Part shown: positions 1 to 9,172 of the stretch, in pieces
Numbering within the stretch: the stretch's first letter is position 1
How the letters are laid out: every line of letters begins with the position of its first letter
From: Kushneria pakistanensis
GTDB lineage: Bacteria; Pseudomonadota; Gammaproteobacteria; Pseudomonadales; Halomonadaceae
Direction: 5' to 3'
NCBI RefSeq assembly: GCF_014652795.1
Contig: NZ_BMZM01000001.1
Span: forward strand, 62,001 to 126,000
DNA length: 64,000 bases
Translations under genes and position numbers: made by a program
Notes under the pieces: model-generated
The model's database searches: none
What the model was told of the DNA's origin: nothing
Seen by the model: the letters and a program-made list of their open reading frames with translations, nothing else

Positions 1-424
1 AGAGGGCGACCACGCCAAGTGCAATCAGCATCCCCAGGCCGCTCTGATCACGAAGCTGATCGCCGACCTGAGCCCCGACATATTCGGCGCGTACCAGACG
101 GACCTGCTCGCCCTGAGCACGCAGGGCACCGAGCACCTGCTCACCGATGCCTTCATCAAAGGTCTGCTGAAGGCGGACCAGTACATCGGTATCGGCACCA
201 AAGGTCTGCACGGAGTAATTGCCGAACCCGGCCTCGCCCAGCTCGTCACGCACCTCATCAAGTGAAGGTGCCTGTGCGTAGCTCACCTCGACCTGGGTGC
301 CCCCGGTGAAATCGAGCCCGAGACTCAGGCCCTTGACGGCCAGTGCCCCGAGGGCAATGACCGTCAACAGGATGGAGATGATGTAGGCAGCCTTGCGCTT
401 GCCCATGAAGTCAATTTGCGTCAT
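1..424 (-). CDS. secF: SecF protein translocase subunit (partial)
   Basis: SecF pairs with SecD in the inner membrane and uses the proton-motive force to help SecYEG complete protein export. The visible 141 codons start MTQIDFMGKRK, followed by a first transmembrane segment and the SecF signature GLDFTGGTQVEV near residues 36-47, then the start of the periplasmic domain. The C-terminal half lies beyond the left edge. The start is 13 bases after the secD stop on the same strand, and a GGAGG ribosome site lies within that gap, so it is the last visible gene of the yajC-secD-secF operon. Identification is firm; only the truncation limits it. Confidence 0.95.
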   Translation of the reverse strand, partial: MTQIDFMGKRKAAYIISILLTVIALGALAVKGLSLGLDFTGGTQVEVSYAQAPSLDEVRDELGEAGFGNYSVQTFGADTDVLVRLQQTFDEGIGEQVLGALRAQGEQVRLVRAEYVGAQVGDQLRDQSGLGMLIALGVVAL

Positions 425-436
425 TTGCCGGCCTCC

Positions 437-2281
437 TCAGATCCACAGCTTCTTGAGCGACTTGCCGCCTACGGCAAGGTTGGTAAGGGCACGGCTCACC
501 ATGACGCCGGTAAAGACCGAGGTCAGAATGCCCAGCGAGAGCGTGACAGCAAAGCCCTTCACGGGACCGGTACCAATCGAGAACAGAATGACCGCCACCA
601 GCAGGGTCGTGATATTGGCATCCAGAATGGCGGTAAAGGCGCGTTCGTAGCCGGTATGGATGGCCTGCTGTATCGACCTTCCTCGCATCTCTTCGCGGAT
701 GCGCTCAAATACCAGCACGTTGGCGTCGACCGCCATGCCCAGTGTCAACACGATACCGGCAATGCCTGGCAGGGTCAGCGTGGCGCCCAGGATCGACATG
801 GCCGCGATCAGGAGTGTCAGGTTAACGGTCAGTGCCAGGTTGGCGATCAGGCCAAAGCCCTTGTAGCGCACGATCATGAAGGCCAGCACCATTATCAGGC
901 CGACGATAACCGACATGACGCCGCGGTCGATGTTCTGCTGACCCAGGCTTGGCCCGATGGTGCGCTCCTGGGCGAAGTAGATGGGCGCGGCCAGCGAGCC
1001 CGAACGCAGCAGCAGCGACAGCTCGCGCGCCTCGGTGGGCGAATCCAGACCGGTAATGCGGAACTGATTGCCCAGCGCGCTCTGGATGGTGGCCAGGCTG
1101 ATGATGCCGCGTTCGGTGTAGGGCACACGCTCTTCGACCTGTTCGCCGTCGCGCGTGACGGTACGCGTGCGGGTCTTGTGCTCGATGAAGAGCACCGCCA
1201 TGTTGCGTCCGATGTTGGCACGTGTGGCGCGATTCATCTGGCTGCCGCCCGGGCCATCAAGATTGATGTTGACCTGGGGGCGGCCACTGTCATCAAACGA
1301 GGTGCTGGCGCTGGAAACACGATCACCGGTGATGATGACGTCGCGTTCAAGCGCTGCCCTGCGACCACTGTCGTTGCGGAAGTCGAACGCCTGCTGCTGA
1401 TCGGCGCTGGTGCTGTCGGATGCCTCAAGACGGAATTCGAGGTTGGCCGTCGCCCCCACGATTCGCTTGGCTTCGGCCGTGTCCTGAACACCCGGCAGCT
1501 CGACCACGATGCGGTTGGGGCCCTGACGCTGCACGATCGGCTCGGAGACGCCCAGCTCGTTGACGCGGTTGCGCAGGGTAGTGAGGTTCTGATTGACCGC
1601 GTAGTCCTGGATGTCGGTGACAGCCTGATCGGTCAGCATCATTACAAGCGTCGGTCCGGCCTCATCATCGTTGGCAAGGGAGAATTCGTTGTACTGCCGG
1701 TTGAGGAGCTGGCGGGCCTGGCTGCGGTCCTCTGCATTGGCAAAGGTAAAGCGAATGGCGTTATCCCCGGTGGTGTTATTGCGATAACGAATGCCTTCGC
1801 TTCGCAGGGCCTCGCGCATGGCGCTGGCATTGACATCCAGGCGCTGATCGATGGCGGCGTCCATGTCGACTTCCAGCAGGAAGTGCACACCACCACGCAG
1901 ATCAAGCCCCAGGTTCATGGGCTTGGCGCCGATGCCCTGCAGCCATTGGGGAGTTGAGTCGGCCAGGTTCAGTGCCACGGTATAGCCCTGTCCCAGCGCC
2001 TTGCTGACCACATCGCGGGCGGCAGACTGCTGTGAGCCGTTTTCCAGCCGTATCAGCGCGGTGCCATCGGTGGATTCCTGTGACTTGACGGCAATGCCCG
2101 CCTGCTCAAGTGTCTGGTTGATGCGTGCCAGCTCGCTTTCGCCAACGCTGGTACTGCTATTGGCCGCGCTGATCTGGATGGCCGGATCCTTGGGGTACAG
2201 ATTGGGCAGTGCATAGAGTACGCCCACAATAAACACGAGGAGTATCAGCAGATACTTCCAGAGGGGATAACGATTGAGCAT
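437..2281 (-). CDS. secD: SecD protein translocase subunit
   Basis: SecD is the larger partner of SecF in the accessory translocase complex. The 614-residue product has an N-terminal membrane segment (MLNRYPLWKYLLILLVFIVG), a periplasmic region with the family motif GLDLRGGVHFLLEVD at about 125-139, and a C-terminal RND-like six-helix block containing TLPGIAGIVLTLGMAVDANVLVFERIREE. The length matches the gammaproteobacterial family (about 615). A long open frame lies antisense to it (416-1957, plus strand), but it has no recognisable domains and is read as a shadow of this gene. Confidence 0.97.
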   Translation of the reverse strand: MLNRYPLWKYLLILLVFIVGVLYALPNLYPKDPAIQISAANSSTSVGESELARINQTLEQAGIAVKSQESTDGTALIRLENGSQQSAARDVVSKALGQGYTVALNLADSTPQWLQGIGAKPMNLGLDLRGGVHFLLEVDMDAAIDQRLDVNASAMREALRSEGIRYRNNTTGDNAIRFTFANAEDRSQARQLLNRQYNEFSLANDDEAGPTLVMMLTDQAVTDIQDYAVNQNLTTLRNRVNELGVSEPIVQRQGPNRIVVELPGVQDTAEAKRIVGATANLEFRLEASDSTSADQQQAFDFRNDSGRRAALERDVIITGDRVSSASTSFDDSGRPQVNINLDGPGGSQMNRATRANIGRNMAVLFIEHKTRTRTVTRDGEQVEERVPYTERGIISLATIQSALGNQFRITGLDSPTEARELSLLLRSGSLAAPIYFAQERTIGPSLGQQNIDRGVMSVIVGLIMVLAFMIVRYKGFGLIANLALTVNLTLLIAAMSILGATLTLPGIAGIVLTLGMAVDANVLVFERIREEMRGRSIQQAIHTGYERAFTAILDANITTLLVAVILFSIGTGPVKGFAVTLSLGILTSVFTGVMVSRALTNLAVGGKSLKKLWI

Positions 2282-2344
2282 CGTGGCCCTGTCCTGATTG
2301 GCTGGTGGCTCAAGAGAGCTTTTGGGGTCGTATCAATGACCACA

Positions 2345-2382
2345 GGGCTCGCCCAATGGTTCAATTACCACTGGACGAGCCC
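2345..2382 (-). promoter_or_regulatory. Long hairpin in the yajC-secD gap
   Basis: The yajC-secD gap holds an extended inverted repeat. The outer arms are GGGCTCG (2345-2351) and CGAGCCC (2376-2382). The inner arms CCAATGGT and ACCACTGG (one mismatch) surround a 6-base loop. There is no T-tract on the operon strand, so it looks more like an RNA structure (processing, stability or attenuation) than a classical terminator. Function is unknown. Confidence 0.5.
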
Positions 2383-2466
2383 CGGGCGAAAGGCGACATG
2401 AAGCATGTCGCGAGCAGGCCATGACCGCACCGATACGCAGGCAGCGGTTGCCGGCTTTCAATCGGT

Positions 2467-2805
2467 TCAGATGGATTTCAGTGTGCCCTTGGGCAGTACG
2501 CTGATAACCGAGCTTTTCTGAACGTTGACTTCAGTACCTTCGGCGATTTCCAGGGTGATGAACTCGTCACCGACCTTGGTCAAACGTCCCATCAGGCCGC
2601 CGCTAATGGTGACTTCGTCGCCCTTTGAGAGCTCCGCCATCAGCTGCTTGTGTGCCTTGGCGCGCTTGGACTGCGGACGCCACAGCAGGAAATAGAAGAT
2701 CAGTACAAAGCCGACCAGCATGACGATCTGACCAATGGCACCCGCGCCACCGGCACTGCCGGCGCTCCCTTCTGCCATGGCTGCCGGAATCAGGTACTCA
2801 AGCAT
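2467..2805 (-). CDS. yajC: YajC, preprotein translocase accessory subunit
   Basis: YajC is a small single-span inner-membrane protein that associates with SecDF. The 112-residue product has a short N-terminus, one transmembrane helix (IGQIVMLVGFVLIFYFLLW, about 26-44) and the typical cytoplasmic motif RPQSKRAKAHK, followed by a small beta domain (GDEVTISGGLMGRLTKV). Length and domain order match the family. It lies 51 bases after tgt and 185 bases before secD on the same strand, in the usual tgt-yajC-secD-secF order. Confidence 0.96.
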   Translation of the reverse strand: MLEYLIPAAMAEGSAGSAGGAGAIGQIVMLVGFVLIFYFLLWRPQSKRAKAHKQLMAELSKGDEVTISGGLMGRLTKVGDEFITLEIAEGTEVNVQKSSVISVLPKGTLKSI

Positions 2806-2856
2806 GAGGTTTCCTCTAGGAATGATCTTGTTCAGTGGTGCTCTGTTATAAGCCGT

Positions 2857-4032
<1,176 letters not shown>

Positions 4033-4050
4033 TTACGGCGCAGGGCGTGC

Positions 4051-5091
4051 TCAGCCGCGCTGTCGCGTGAGATACATGGCGTCGCCATAGCTGAAAAAGG
4101 CGTAACGCTCATCCACTGCCGCCTGGTAGGCCTGCATGACATGGTCATGGCCTGCAAAGGAGGCCACCAGCATCAAAAGCGTTGATTCGGGCAGGTGGAA
4201 GTTGGTGATCAGGGCATCCACGCACTGCCATTGATAGCCCGGGTAGATGAAAATGTCCGTATCACCGCTGAAGGCTTCAATATGGTCAGTGCTGCTGTGG
4301 CGGCAGGCGCTTTCCAGACAGCGCACGCTGGTGGTGCCAACGGCAATGACTCGATTGCCACGTGCCTGCGCTGCGCGCACCTGCTGTGCGGTGCCCTCGC
4401 TGACCTCGATCCATTCGCTGTGCATGTGGTGCTCAAGGATGTTGTCCACACGAACGGGCTGAAAGGTGCCCGCACCTACGTGCAGGGTCACGAAAGCCTT
4501 CTCGATGCCGCGTTTCTCCATCTCCTCGAGCATGGCATCGTCGAAATGCAGGCCGGCTGTCGGAGCGGCGACCGCACCGTCACGACGGGCGTAAACGGTC
4601 TGATAGCGCTCGCGGTCGGTATGCTCATCCTCGCGCTCGATATAAGGGGGCAGCGGCATGTGGCCATGTGCTTCCAGCAGGGCAACCAATGGTGTGTCGC
4701 CTTCAAAGCGCAGCTCGAAAAGTGCGTCGCGTCGGCCTTCCACCACGGCATGAATATCGCCTTCAAACACGATGCGGGTGCCCACCTTTGGCGCCTTGCT
4801 GGCGCGCAGGTGGGCCAGACCGCGGTGCGTATCCAGCGGGCGCTCCAGCAGCATCTCGACACGTCCGCCACTTTCCTTGTGACCGAAAAGGCGAGCGGGA
4901 ATGACGCGGGTATCGTTGAACACCACCAGATCGCCTGGATCGAGATATTCCAGAAGCGCTGGAAAGCGGGTGTGCTCAAGACTGCCGCTGTCGCCATTGA
5001 CACACAGCAGGCGGCAGTCGCTGCGCTGGTCGCTGGGATAGCGGGCAATCAGTTCGTTGGGCAGGTCAAAGTGAAAGTCGGCGCGCTGCAT
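4051..5091 (-). CDS. queA: S-adenosylmethionine:tRNA ribosyltransferase-isomerase
   Basis: QueA transfers the ribosyl part of SAM to 7-aminomethyl-7-deazaguanine in tRNA, forming epoxyqueuosine. The product starts [20 protein letters not shown] and has the family blocks [29 protein letters not shown] and [20 protein letters not shown]. The length of 346 is typical. It is the first gene of the minus-strand queA-tgt-yajC-secD-secF run. A possible promoter in the 5092-5200 gap has a minus-strand TATCAT at about 5124-5129 with a weak ATGACG box 18 bases upstream. Confidence 0.97.
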   Translation of the reverse strand: MQRADFHFDLPNELIARYPSDQRSDCRLLCVNGDSGSLEHTRFPALLEYLDPGDLVVFNDTRVIPARLFGHKESGGRVEMLLERPLDTHRGLAHLRASKAPKVGTRIVFEGDIHAVVEGRRDALFELRFEGDTPLVALLEAHGHMPLPPYIEREDEHTDRERYQTVYARRDGAVAAPTAGLHFDDAMLEEMEKRGIEKAFVTLHVGAGTFQPVRVDNILEHHMHSEWIEVSEGTAQQVRAAQARGNRVIAVGTTSVRCLESACRHSSTDHIEAFSGDTDIFIYPGYQWQCVDALITNFHLPESTLLMLVASFAGHDHVMQAYQAAVDERYAFFSYGDAMYLTRQRG

Positions 5092-5155
5092 CGGTTACCA
5101 GGGGTCGGTTCCGTGAAAAGGCAGGCATGATAGCGGATGCTACAGGTCTTCGTCA

Positions 5156-5183
5156 TTGACGTGTTGGCCACGGCTCGTATAAT
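5156..5183 (+). promoter_or_regulatory. Sigma70 promoter of tRNA-Leu
   Basis: A TTGACG -35 box (5156-5161), a 16-base spacer and a perfect TATAAT -10 box (5178-5183) lie 17 bases upstream of the tRNA 5' end. This is close to consensus, as expected for a stable RNA gene. Confidence 0.85.
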
Positions 5184-5200
5184 ACGCCTCGCGCAACACT

Positions 5201-5288
5201 GCCGGTGTGGCGAAATTGGTAGACGCAGCGGATTCAAAATCCGCCGGACTAATCCTCCGTGTCGGTTCGAGTCCGACCACCGGCACCA
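5201..5288 (+). tRNA. tRNA-Leu (anticodon CAA)
   Basis: An 88-base cloverleaf with acceptor stem GCCGGTG (5201-5207) pairing CACCGGC (5278-5284), discriminator A and an encoded CCA end. The anticodon stem GCGGA/TCCGC encloses the loop TTCAAAA with anticodon CAA (5235-5237), which reads UUG. The long variable arm is that of a class II leucine tRNA, and the T-loop GGTTCGAGTCC is intact. Confidence 0.97.
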
Positions 5289-5413
5289 TTGATCCCCGCT
5301 ACTGTTTGCGTTGTCAATTCCTGCTTTTTTTCCTTCCCGTGTAGCCTGCGCCTGCAAGGCGTGTATCCTTGTCTGGCATGTCTGTTTTAAACGCTCATTG
5401 GAGGGGGATTCGA

Positions 5414-6145
5414 GTGTCTCATCAAAGCTGCATGGTTCGTCATTTTCAGTACTTTACGGACCTTTCCGAGTCGGAAATCGAACTGCTGAGTACGCTTGAA
5501 AAATCTCCCGAGCAGCTGGAAAGCGGTGAATTTCTGTGGCGTGAAGGCGAGCGTGCTGAAGAAATGGGCGTGCTGAGCAAGGGCTGGGCCTATAGCAGCT
5601 ACGTGCTTGAAGATGGCAGCAGAATGATTCTGGACATTTTCATGCCCGGGGATGTCATAGGGCTTCGCGAGTTTGCCGCCGACACCCACCAATCCACCGT
5701 GGAAGCCATCACCGACTGCACGTTTTGCCGTTTTCCACACGGCCATCTGGATAATGTTTTTGAGCAATCCAGCCGGCTGACCAATACCTTCTTTTCCATT
5801 TCGGCAACCCAGCAGTCCATGCTGGTAGAGCGCATGGTCAATCTGGGGCGCCGGGATGCACCGAGCAAGCTGGCGCATTTTCTTTGCGAGATGCGAAGCC
5901 GTCTTTCCAAGACCAACGCCGGTGGGCTCAATGAGTTCAGGCTGCCGCTGTCACAGCAGATGCTGGCGGATCTGATGGGATTGACATCGGTTCATGTCAG
6001 CCGGGTGTTCTCCTTGTTGCGTGAACAGTCGCTGGTCTATCGCGACCGTCATCAGATCACCATTCCTGATATTGACAGGCTGATGGAATTTGCCGATTTC
6101 AGGGATGGTTATCTGCGAATGCAGACAAGGAAGTCCGATGCATGA
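5414..6145 (+). CDS. Crp/Fnr-family transcriptional regulator
   Basis: A 243-residue regulator with an N-terminal cyclic-nucleotide-binding-type beta roll (VLEDGSRMILDIFMPGDVIGL), a long dimer helix and a C-terminal winged helix (LPLSQQMLADLMGLTSVHVSRVFSLLREQ). GTG at 5414 is chosen because GGAGGGGG (5400-5407) sits six bases upstream; an in-frame ATG at 5369 lacks such a site. The N-terminus has only one cysteine, so it is not an Fe-S Fnr. The ligand and targets cannot be read from the sequence. It stands alone between the tRNA and an acyltransferase gene. Confidence 0.88.
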   Translation: MSHQSCMVRHFQYFTDLSESEIELLSTLEKSPEQLESGEFLWREGERAEEMGVLSKGWAYSSYVLEDGSRMILDIFMPGDVIGLREFAADTHQSTVEAITDCTFCRFPHGHLDNVFEQSSRLTNTFFSISATQQSMLVERMVNLGRRDAPSKLAHFLCEMRSRLSKTNAGGLNEFRLPLSQQMLADLMGLTSVHVSRVFSLLREQSLVYRDRHQITIPDIDRLMEFADFRDGYLRMQTRKSDA

Positions 6146-6438
6146 AATATCGATGATATAAATGATGCAAAAGGGCAGGAATCAAGTAAAAGTGCTTTTG
6201 CAGGCAAGAAAAGTATTAAGGATTTAATTCATGGTGGGGTTTTTGGACCTGGTTTGTATCAGGATATCGAAGGCTTGAATTAAAGACTGTCAGTACTTAA
6301 AGGTAGTCTTGGTTGTCACTATTGTTTTATTTTTAATGCTCAAGCGTTAATGCCGTTTCAAACTGGCGAATCAGCATAATTTATTTCCTCCCATTACATT
6401 AGATTCCTCTGCCAGCAAGTCAGTCAGAGGGTCCGGTA
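6146..6438. other. AT-rich intergenic region, no gene seen
   Basis: About 290 bases, noticeably more AT-rich than its neighbours. A weak inverted repeat (AAGACT and AGTCTT near 6286-6310) is followed by a T-rich stretch, but neither a convincing terminator nor a promoter could be fixed. It probably carries the promoter of the acyltransferase gene. Confidence 0.4.
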
Positions 6439-7500
6439 ATGGCCAGCGAAAATGTTTCAGTCGCCCCGGCAAGGGGTCGTATACGGTGGATGGATGCCCT
6501 TAGAGGGCTTGCCATTACCATGGTGGTTTATTTACACAGTGCCGACTCTATGGCGCTCAAGTTTGATGACCTTGATCCCATCTTTACCCAGATCAACGGC
6601 TATTTTTCACCCTTCAGAATGCCGGCGCTGATGCTGCTTTCGGGGCTTCTGGTGGCAGGGTCCATGCGGAAGGGAGCAGGACGCTACTTCAAGGGAAAAC
6701 TGTCAGGCATCCTTTATCCCTATGTCATCTGGTCTGTGGTTTCCTACGGCCTTTTTATATATAGAGCGCATTTTAACGGCAAGCCTGTGGTCGAATTCTG
6801 GCATTCGCTGTTTTTTGAGCCCATGGCCTATCTGTGGTTTATTTATTACATTTTCTTTTATTACGTCATTGCCTTTTTTGTCTTGAGGCTGCACTGGAGC
6901 GTGTCCCTTCTGGGGTCATTGGCCCTTTATTTGATATTGAAGGATACCGAGCTTGATCGGTTCATGTTCCATCTGCCGTTTTTCATTCTGGGCGGCGTGC
7001 TGGGCTATCATCTGGAGGCATTCAGGCACTTTGTCGAGCGTACCAGCTGGCTGGCGGCGCTGGCACTGGCAGGCCTGGTCACCTGGTATGTCATGGCCTA
7101 TCACGGGATGGTGGCGACGGGTGGTGCCTATCAGCCCATCTCGATGGTGCTGGCGCTGGCGATGACACTGGTACTACTGCGTATCGTGACCTTCAAGTGG
7201 GCCGGCACGGTATTGCGTCCTTTTGAGTGGTTTGGGCGTAACTCTCTGGTGCTTTTCCTTGTACATTTTCCGGTCACCTGGGTGGCACCCGTGATTCTGA
7301 CGCGTGTGGTGCATGGCAATCCGGATATGGTCTTTCTGCTCTATTTCCTGGCAGTTCTGGCCGTCAGCTCGCTGGCTGCCGTAATGAACAATCGCAGCAA
7401 GCTGGTATCACTACTGTTTACTGCCAATGCACTGATGGGGCGTAAGGCGCCTGCAAGATCCGAAGTGCGGATCGGCAACGGTAGCGTCGCCTCGAAGTAA
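6439..7500 (+). CDS. Acyltransferase family 3 membrane protein
   Basis: A 353-residue, roughly ten-span membrane protein of the acyltransferase-3 (OafA/YrhL) type, which transfers acyl groups onto sugars or other exported molecules. It opens with the hallmark RIRWMDALRGLAITMVVYLHSADS, including the conserved R and H of the first helix, followed by repeated hydrophobic helices and FGRNSLVLFLVHFP near residue 265. AGAGGG lies just before the ATG. No glycan biosynthesis genes are adjacent, so the acceptor is unknown. Confidence 0.85.
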   Translation: MASENVSVAPARGRIRWMDALRGLAITMVVYLHSADSMALKFDDLDPIFTQINGYFSPFRMPALMLLSGLLVAGSMRKGAGRYFKGKLSGILYPYVIWSVVSYGLFIYRAHFNGKPVVEFWHSLFFEPMAYLWFIYYIFFYYVIAFFVLRLHWSVSLLGSLALYLILKDTELDRFMFHLPFFILGGVLGYHLEAFRHFVERTSWLAALALAGLVTWYVMAYHGMVATGGAYQPISMVLALAMTLVLLRIVTFKWAGTVLRPFEWFGRNSLVLFLVHFPVTWVAPVILTRVVHGNPDMVFLLYFLAVLAVSSLAAVMNNRSKLVSLLFTANALMGRKAPARSEVRIGNGSVASK

Positions 7501-7528
7501 ACAAATGCCTTTAACATGACGTATTAAT

Positions 7529-7564
7529 ACGCATGACCGGTGCCTGAGCCGGGCATGCGTTTTT
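7529..7564 (+). terminator. Rho-independent terminator after acyltransferase gene
   Basis: The stem is ACGCATG (7529-7535) with CATGCGT (7554-7560), continued by CCGG/CCGG after one mismatch. It is followed by five T residues and lies 28 bases after the acyltransferase stop. Confidence 0.75.
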
Positions 7565-7692
7565 AATGTCCGGGAGAAAGAGCTGTGCTGGCGGGCAAGT
7601 GCAACGCATCATGAAAGTCCCTAGAATGGCGGCATTCATGTGGCTAGGGCCCGTCCCCGGTCATGTCTTGTCGGGCCTGAACGGGAGCACTC

Positions 7693-7827
7693 ATGAGCGA
7701 GGGCGTACTGCACTTTTTCTTTATTACGACAGGCACCATCCTGACACTTCTTTTTTTCCCGCTACTGGTCATGGTGCTCTGGAAGATATTTCGGCGCTGG
7801 CGAGAGGAAAAACGCTCGCGTCACTAA
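7693..7827 (+). CDS. Small single-span membrane protein (44 aa)
   Basis: A short frame, MSEGVLHFFFITTGTIL onward, encodes 44 residues. One strong hydrophobic helix (about residues 7-32) is followed by a basic tail rich in Lys and Arg (FRRWREEKRSRH), giving a positive-inside topology. GGGAG stands five bases before the ATG. The family is not recognised. The good ribosome site, the topology and a following hairpin support a real gene, but it has no other evidence. Confidence 0.6.
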   Translation: MSEGVLHFFFITTGTILTLLFFPLLVMVLWKIFRRWREEKRSRH

Positions 7828-7849
7828 TGCTGTTGTTGCAGGTCACATC

Positions 7850-7877
7850 TGTCCAGCATGCAGCAGCATGCTGGACA
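7850..7877. terminator. Perfect 12-bp hairpin between convergent genes
   Basis: Arms GTCCAGCATGC (7851-7861) and GCATGCTGGAC (7866-7876), plus one further T-A pair, enclose the loop AGCA. It lies between the convergent 44-aa gene and the uspA gene. There is no T-tract on either strand, so bidirectional termination is inferred from position and stem strength. Confidence 0.6.
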
Positions 7878-7883
7878 TGACCG

Positions 7884-8297
7884 TTATCTGACCGTGATGA
7901 CGCGACAGTCAGCGCGCTGGTTGATCGCTCTGGAAACGCTGCCACCTGTTCTGGCTGATGCCTTTCCAAATCCCTGATACCCCATGACAATGGCATCGGC
8001 ATCCAGCCGGTGTGCTTCACGTTCGATGACTTCGGCAGGTGTTCCCTCGCGAACGATGATGTCGGTGTCGATATCCGAGGTATCGATGGCCTCAAGCGCT
8101 ATCTGAACGAGCTGCATGGCAGCGTCTTCGCGCGAGGCGTTGGTTGATGAGCTAAATGTGCTGTTTTCCTCATCCATGGCCGGAACGTGCAGCAGATAGA
8201 GCCTGCCCGCATTGGCGCGTGCCAGATGCGCTGCTATATCCAGTGCCTTGTTGGCATTTCCGGATCCGTCCAGCGGTACGAGGATTTTGTGATACAT
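7884..8297 (-). CDS. Universal stress protein, UspA family
   Basis: A 137-residue single-domain universal stress protein. It starts MYHKILVPLDGSGNANKAL and ends with the nucleotide-binding motif G-x2-G-x9-G-S (GYQGFGKASARTGGS), so it is probably of the ATP-binding UspA class. AAGGAGG lies directly before the ATG on the minus strand. Such proteins help survival under starvation and stress; the specific role is not evident. A DUF883 gene lies upstream on the same strand, separated by a terminator. Confidence 0.9.
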   Translation of the reverse strand: MYHKILVPLDGSGNANKALDIAAHLARANAGRLYLLHVPAMDEENSTFSSSTNASREDAAMQLVQIALEAIDTSDIDTDIIVREGTPAEVIEREAHRLDADAIVMGYQGFGKASARTGGSVSRAINQRADCRVITVR

Positions 8298-8439
8298 GAG
8301 AGGCCTCCTTTTGCTTGTGTCATGACACTTTAATGACGTGCGTCACAAGTATAAGACTGAAGCCATGGCTGCCAAGGTGGATTTGTCGCCGTGTCCGTTG
8401 CCGGCTAAAGGTGAGGAACCAGGCATAAAAGGTAGATAC

Positions 8440-8470
8440 TAAAACGCCCGCACTGAAAGGGTGCGGGCGT
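8440..8470 (-). terminator. Rho-independent terminator of DUF883 gene
   Basis: Ten-bp stem ACGCCCGCAC (8444-8453) and GTGCGGGCGT (8461-8470) with a seven-base loop. Read on the minus strand it runs into TTTTAGT, 18 bases past the stop of the DUF883 gene. Confidence 0.85.
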
Positions 8471-8487
8471 ACAGCGGGCGTGGCAGA

Positions 8488-8832
8488 TCAGAAACGCCGG
8501 CCCAGCAAAAGACCTGCGACCAGGCCGATGGCGGCGCCGGCGCCAATATAGCTCCAGGCGTTTTCATGCACATGACGGTCAAGATCACGTGCGCCTTCTT
8601 CAGTCAGTTCCCAGGCACGATGACCTTCATCTTCTACTCGATCGCGCGCCTGATGCCAGCGCTGACCAAGCTGATCACCCGCACCCTTGAGACGCGTACG
8701 AACCTTGTCACCCGCTGAGTCCAGCTCATCTTCATAACGCGCCAGTGCGCGTGCGCCGCGCTTGTTCAATTCTTTCTCGTAATCCTTGAGTCGACGATGT
8801 GTTCGGCTTTCGCTGGATGAAAAGATGCCCAT
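8488..8832 (-). CDS. DUF883 (ElaB/YqjD-like) membrane-anchored protein
   Basis: A 114-residue protein with a long charged helical, coiled-coil-like region and a C-terminal membrane anchor with a glycine-zipper pattern ending IGAGAAIGLVAGLLLGRRF. This is the ElaB/YqjD/DUF883 layout; E. coli members are stationary-phase, ribosome-associated inner-membrane proteins. ATG at 8832 (MGIFSSSESRTHRR) is chosen because GGAGG lies seven bases upstream. An in-frame ATG at 8934 would add 34 poorly structured residues. Confidence 0.83.
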   Translation of the reverse strand: MGIFSSSESRTHRRLKDYEKELNKRGARALARYEDELDSAGDKVRTRLKGAGDQLGQRWHQARDRVEDEGHRAWELTEEGARDLDRHVHENAWSYIGAGAAIGLVAGLLLGRRF

Positions 8833-9138
8833 CTGATGTCCTCCGGTGACGTGGTCAGGCCTGTTTTCAGATAAATACTGATCAGGGTTAAGTGAGTATA
8901 TGTTGCTGGAAGCGGTTGTGCCTGTCTGATTCATGCAACGCCATTCAGGGGTTTACATAACCTGCGCTACCTGATTGGACACTGTATCCAAGCGTAGTTC
9001 AGATCAAAACCCTTAACCTGGCCTTCATGTTAATGAAACATGACTGTCATGCTCTGTACAATTCCTGCAAAGGAAAATGGTTTTTTTCCAGCCTTAAAGG
9101 GTTTTAAAAATAAAAAAAGCATTTTTATCTGAAAAATA
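8833..9138. other. Intergenic control region between DUF883 gene and sRNA candidate
   Basis: No gene is seen here. It contains an inverted repeat TTGGA (8975-8979)/TCCAA (8987-8991) and a dyad TCATGTT (9025-9031)/AACATGA (9037-9043). It becomes very AT-rich near 9080-9130. It is the likely shared upstream region of the minus-strand DUF883 gene and the plus-strand RNA at 9173. Confidence 0.5.
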
Positions 9139-9166
9139 TGGACAACAGTTCTACTAGTGTTACCAT
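9139..9166 (+). promoter_or_regulatory. Extended -10 promoter of sRNA candidate
   Basis: A TGGACA -35 box (9139-9144), 16-base spacer and TACCAT -10 box (9161-9166) preceded by the extended element TG at 9158-9159. It predicts a start near 9173, a few bases before the long inverted repeat of the RNA candidate. Confidence 0.65.
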
Positions 9167-9172
9167 GATTTC

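Noticed and set aside
416-1957. 513-codon open frame antisense to secD
   Set aside because: It lies wholly opposite a well-conserved gene, has no recognisable domain and reads as the low-complexity reverse frame common in GC-rich coding DNA.
5414-6145. Oxygen-sensing Fnr
   Set aside because: The N-terminal cysteine cluster needed for the iron-sulphur centre is absent; only one Cys is near the start.
9025-9043. GacA/UvrY-type binding site upstream of the small RNA
   Set aside because: The dyad TCATGTT-N5-AACATGA is too short and does not match the TGTAAG-N6-CTTACA pattern, so it is listed only as a dyad.
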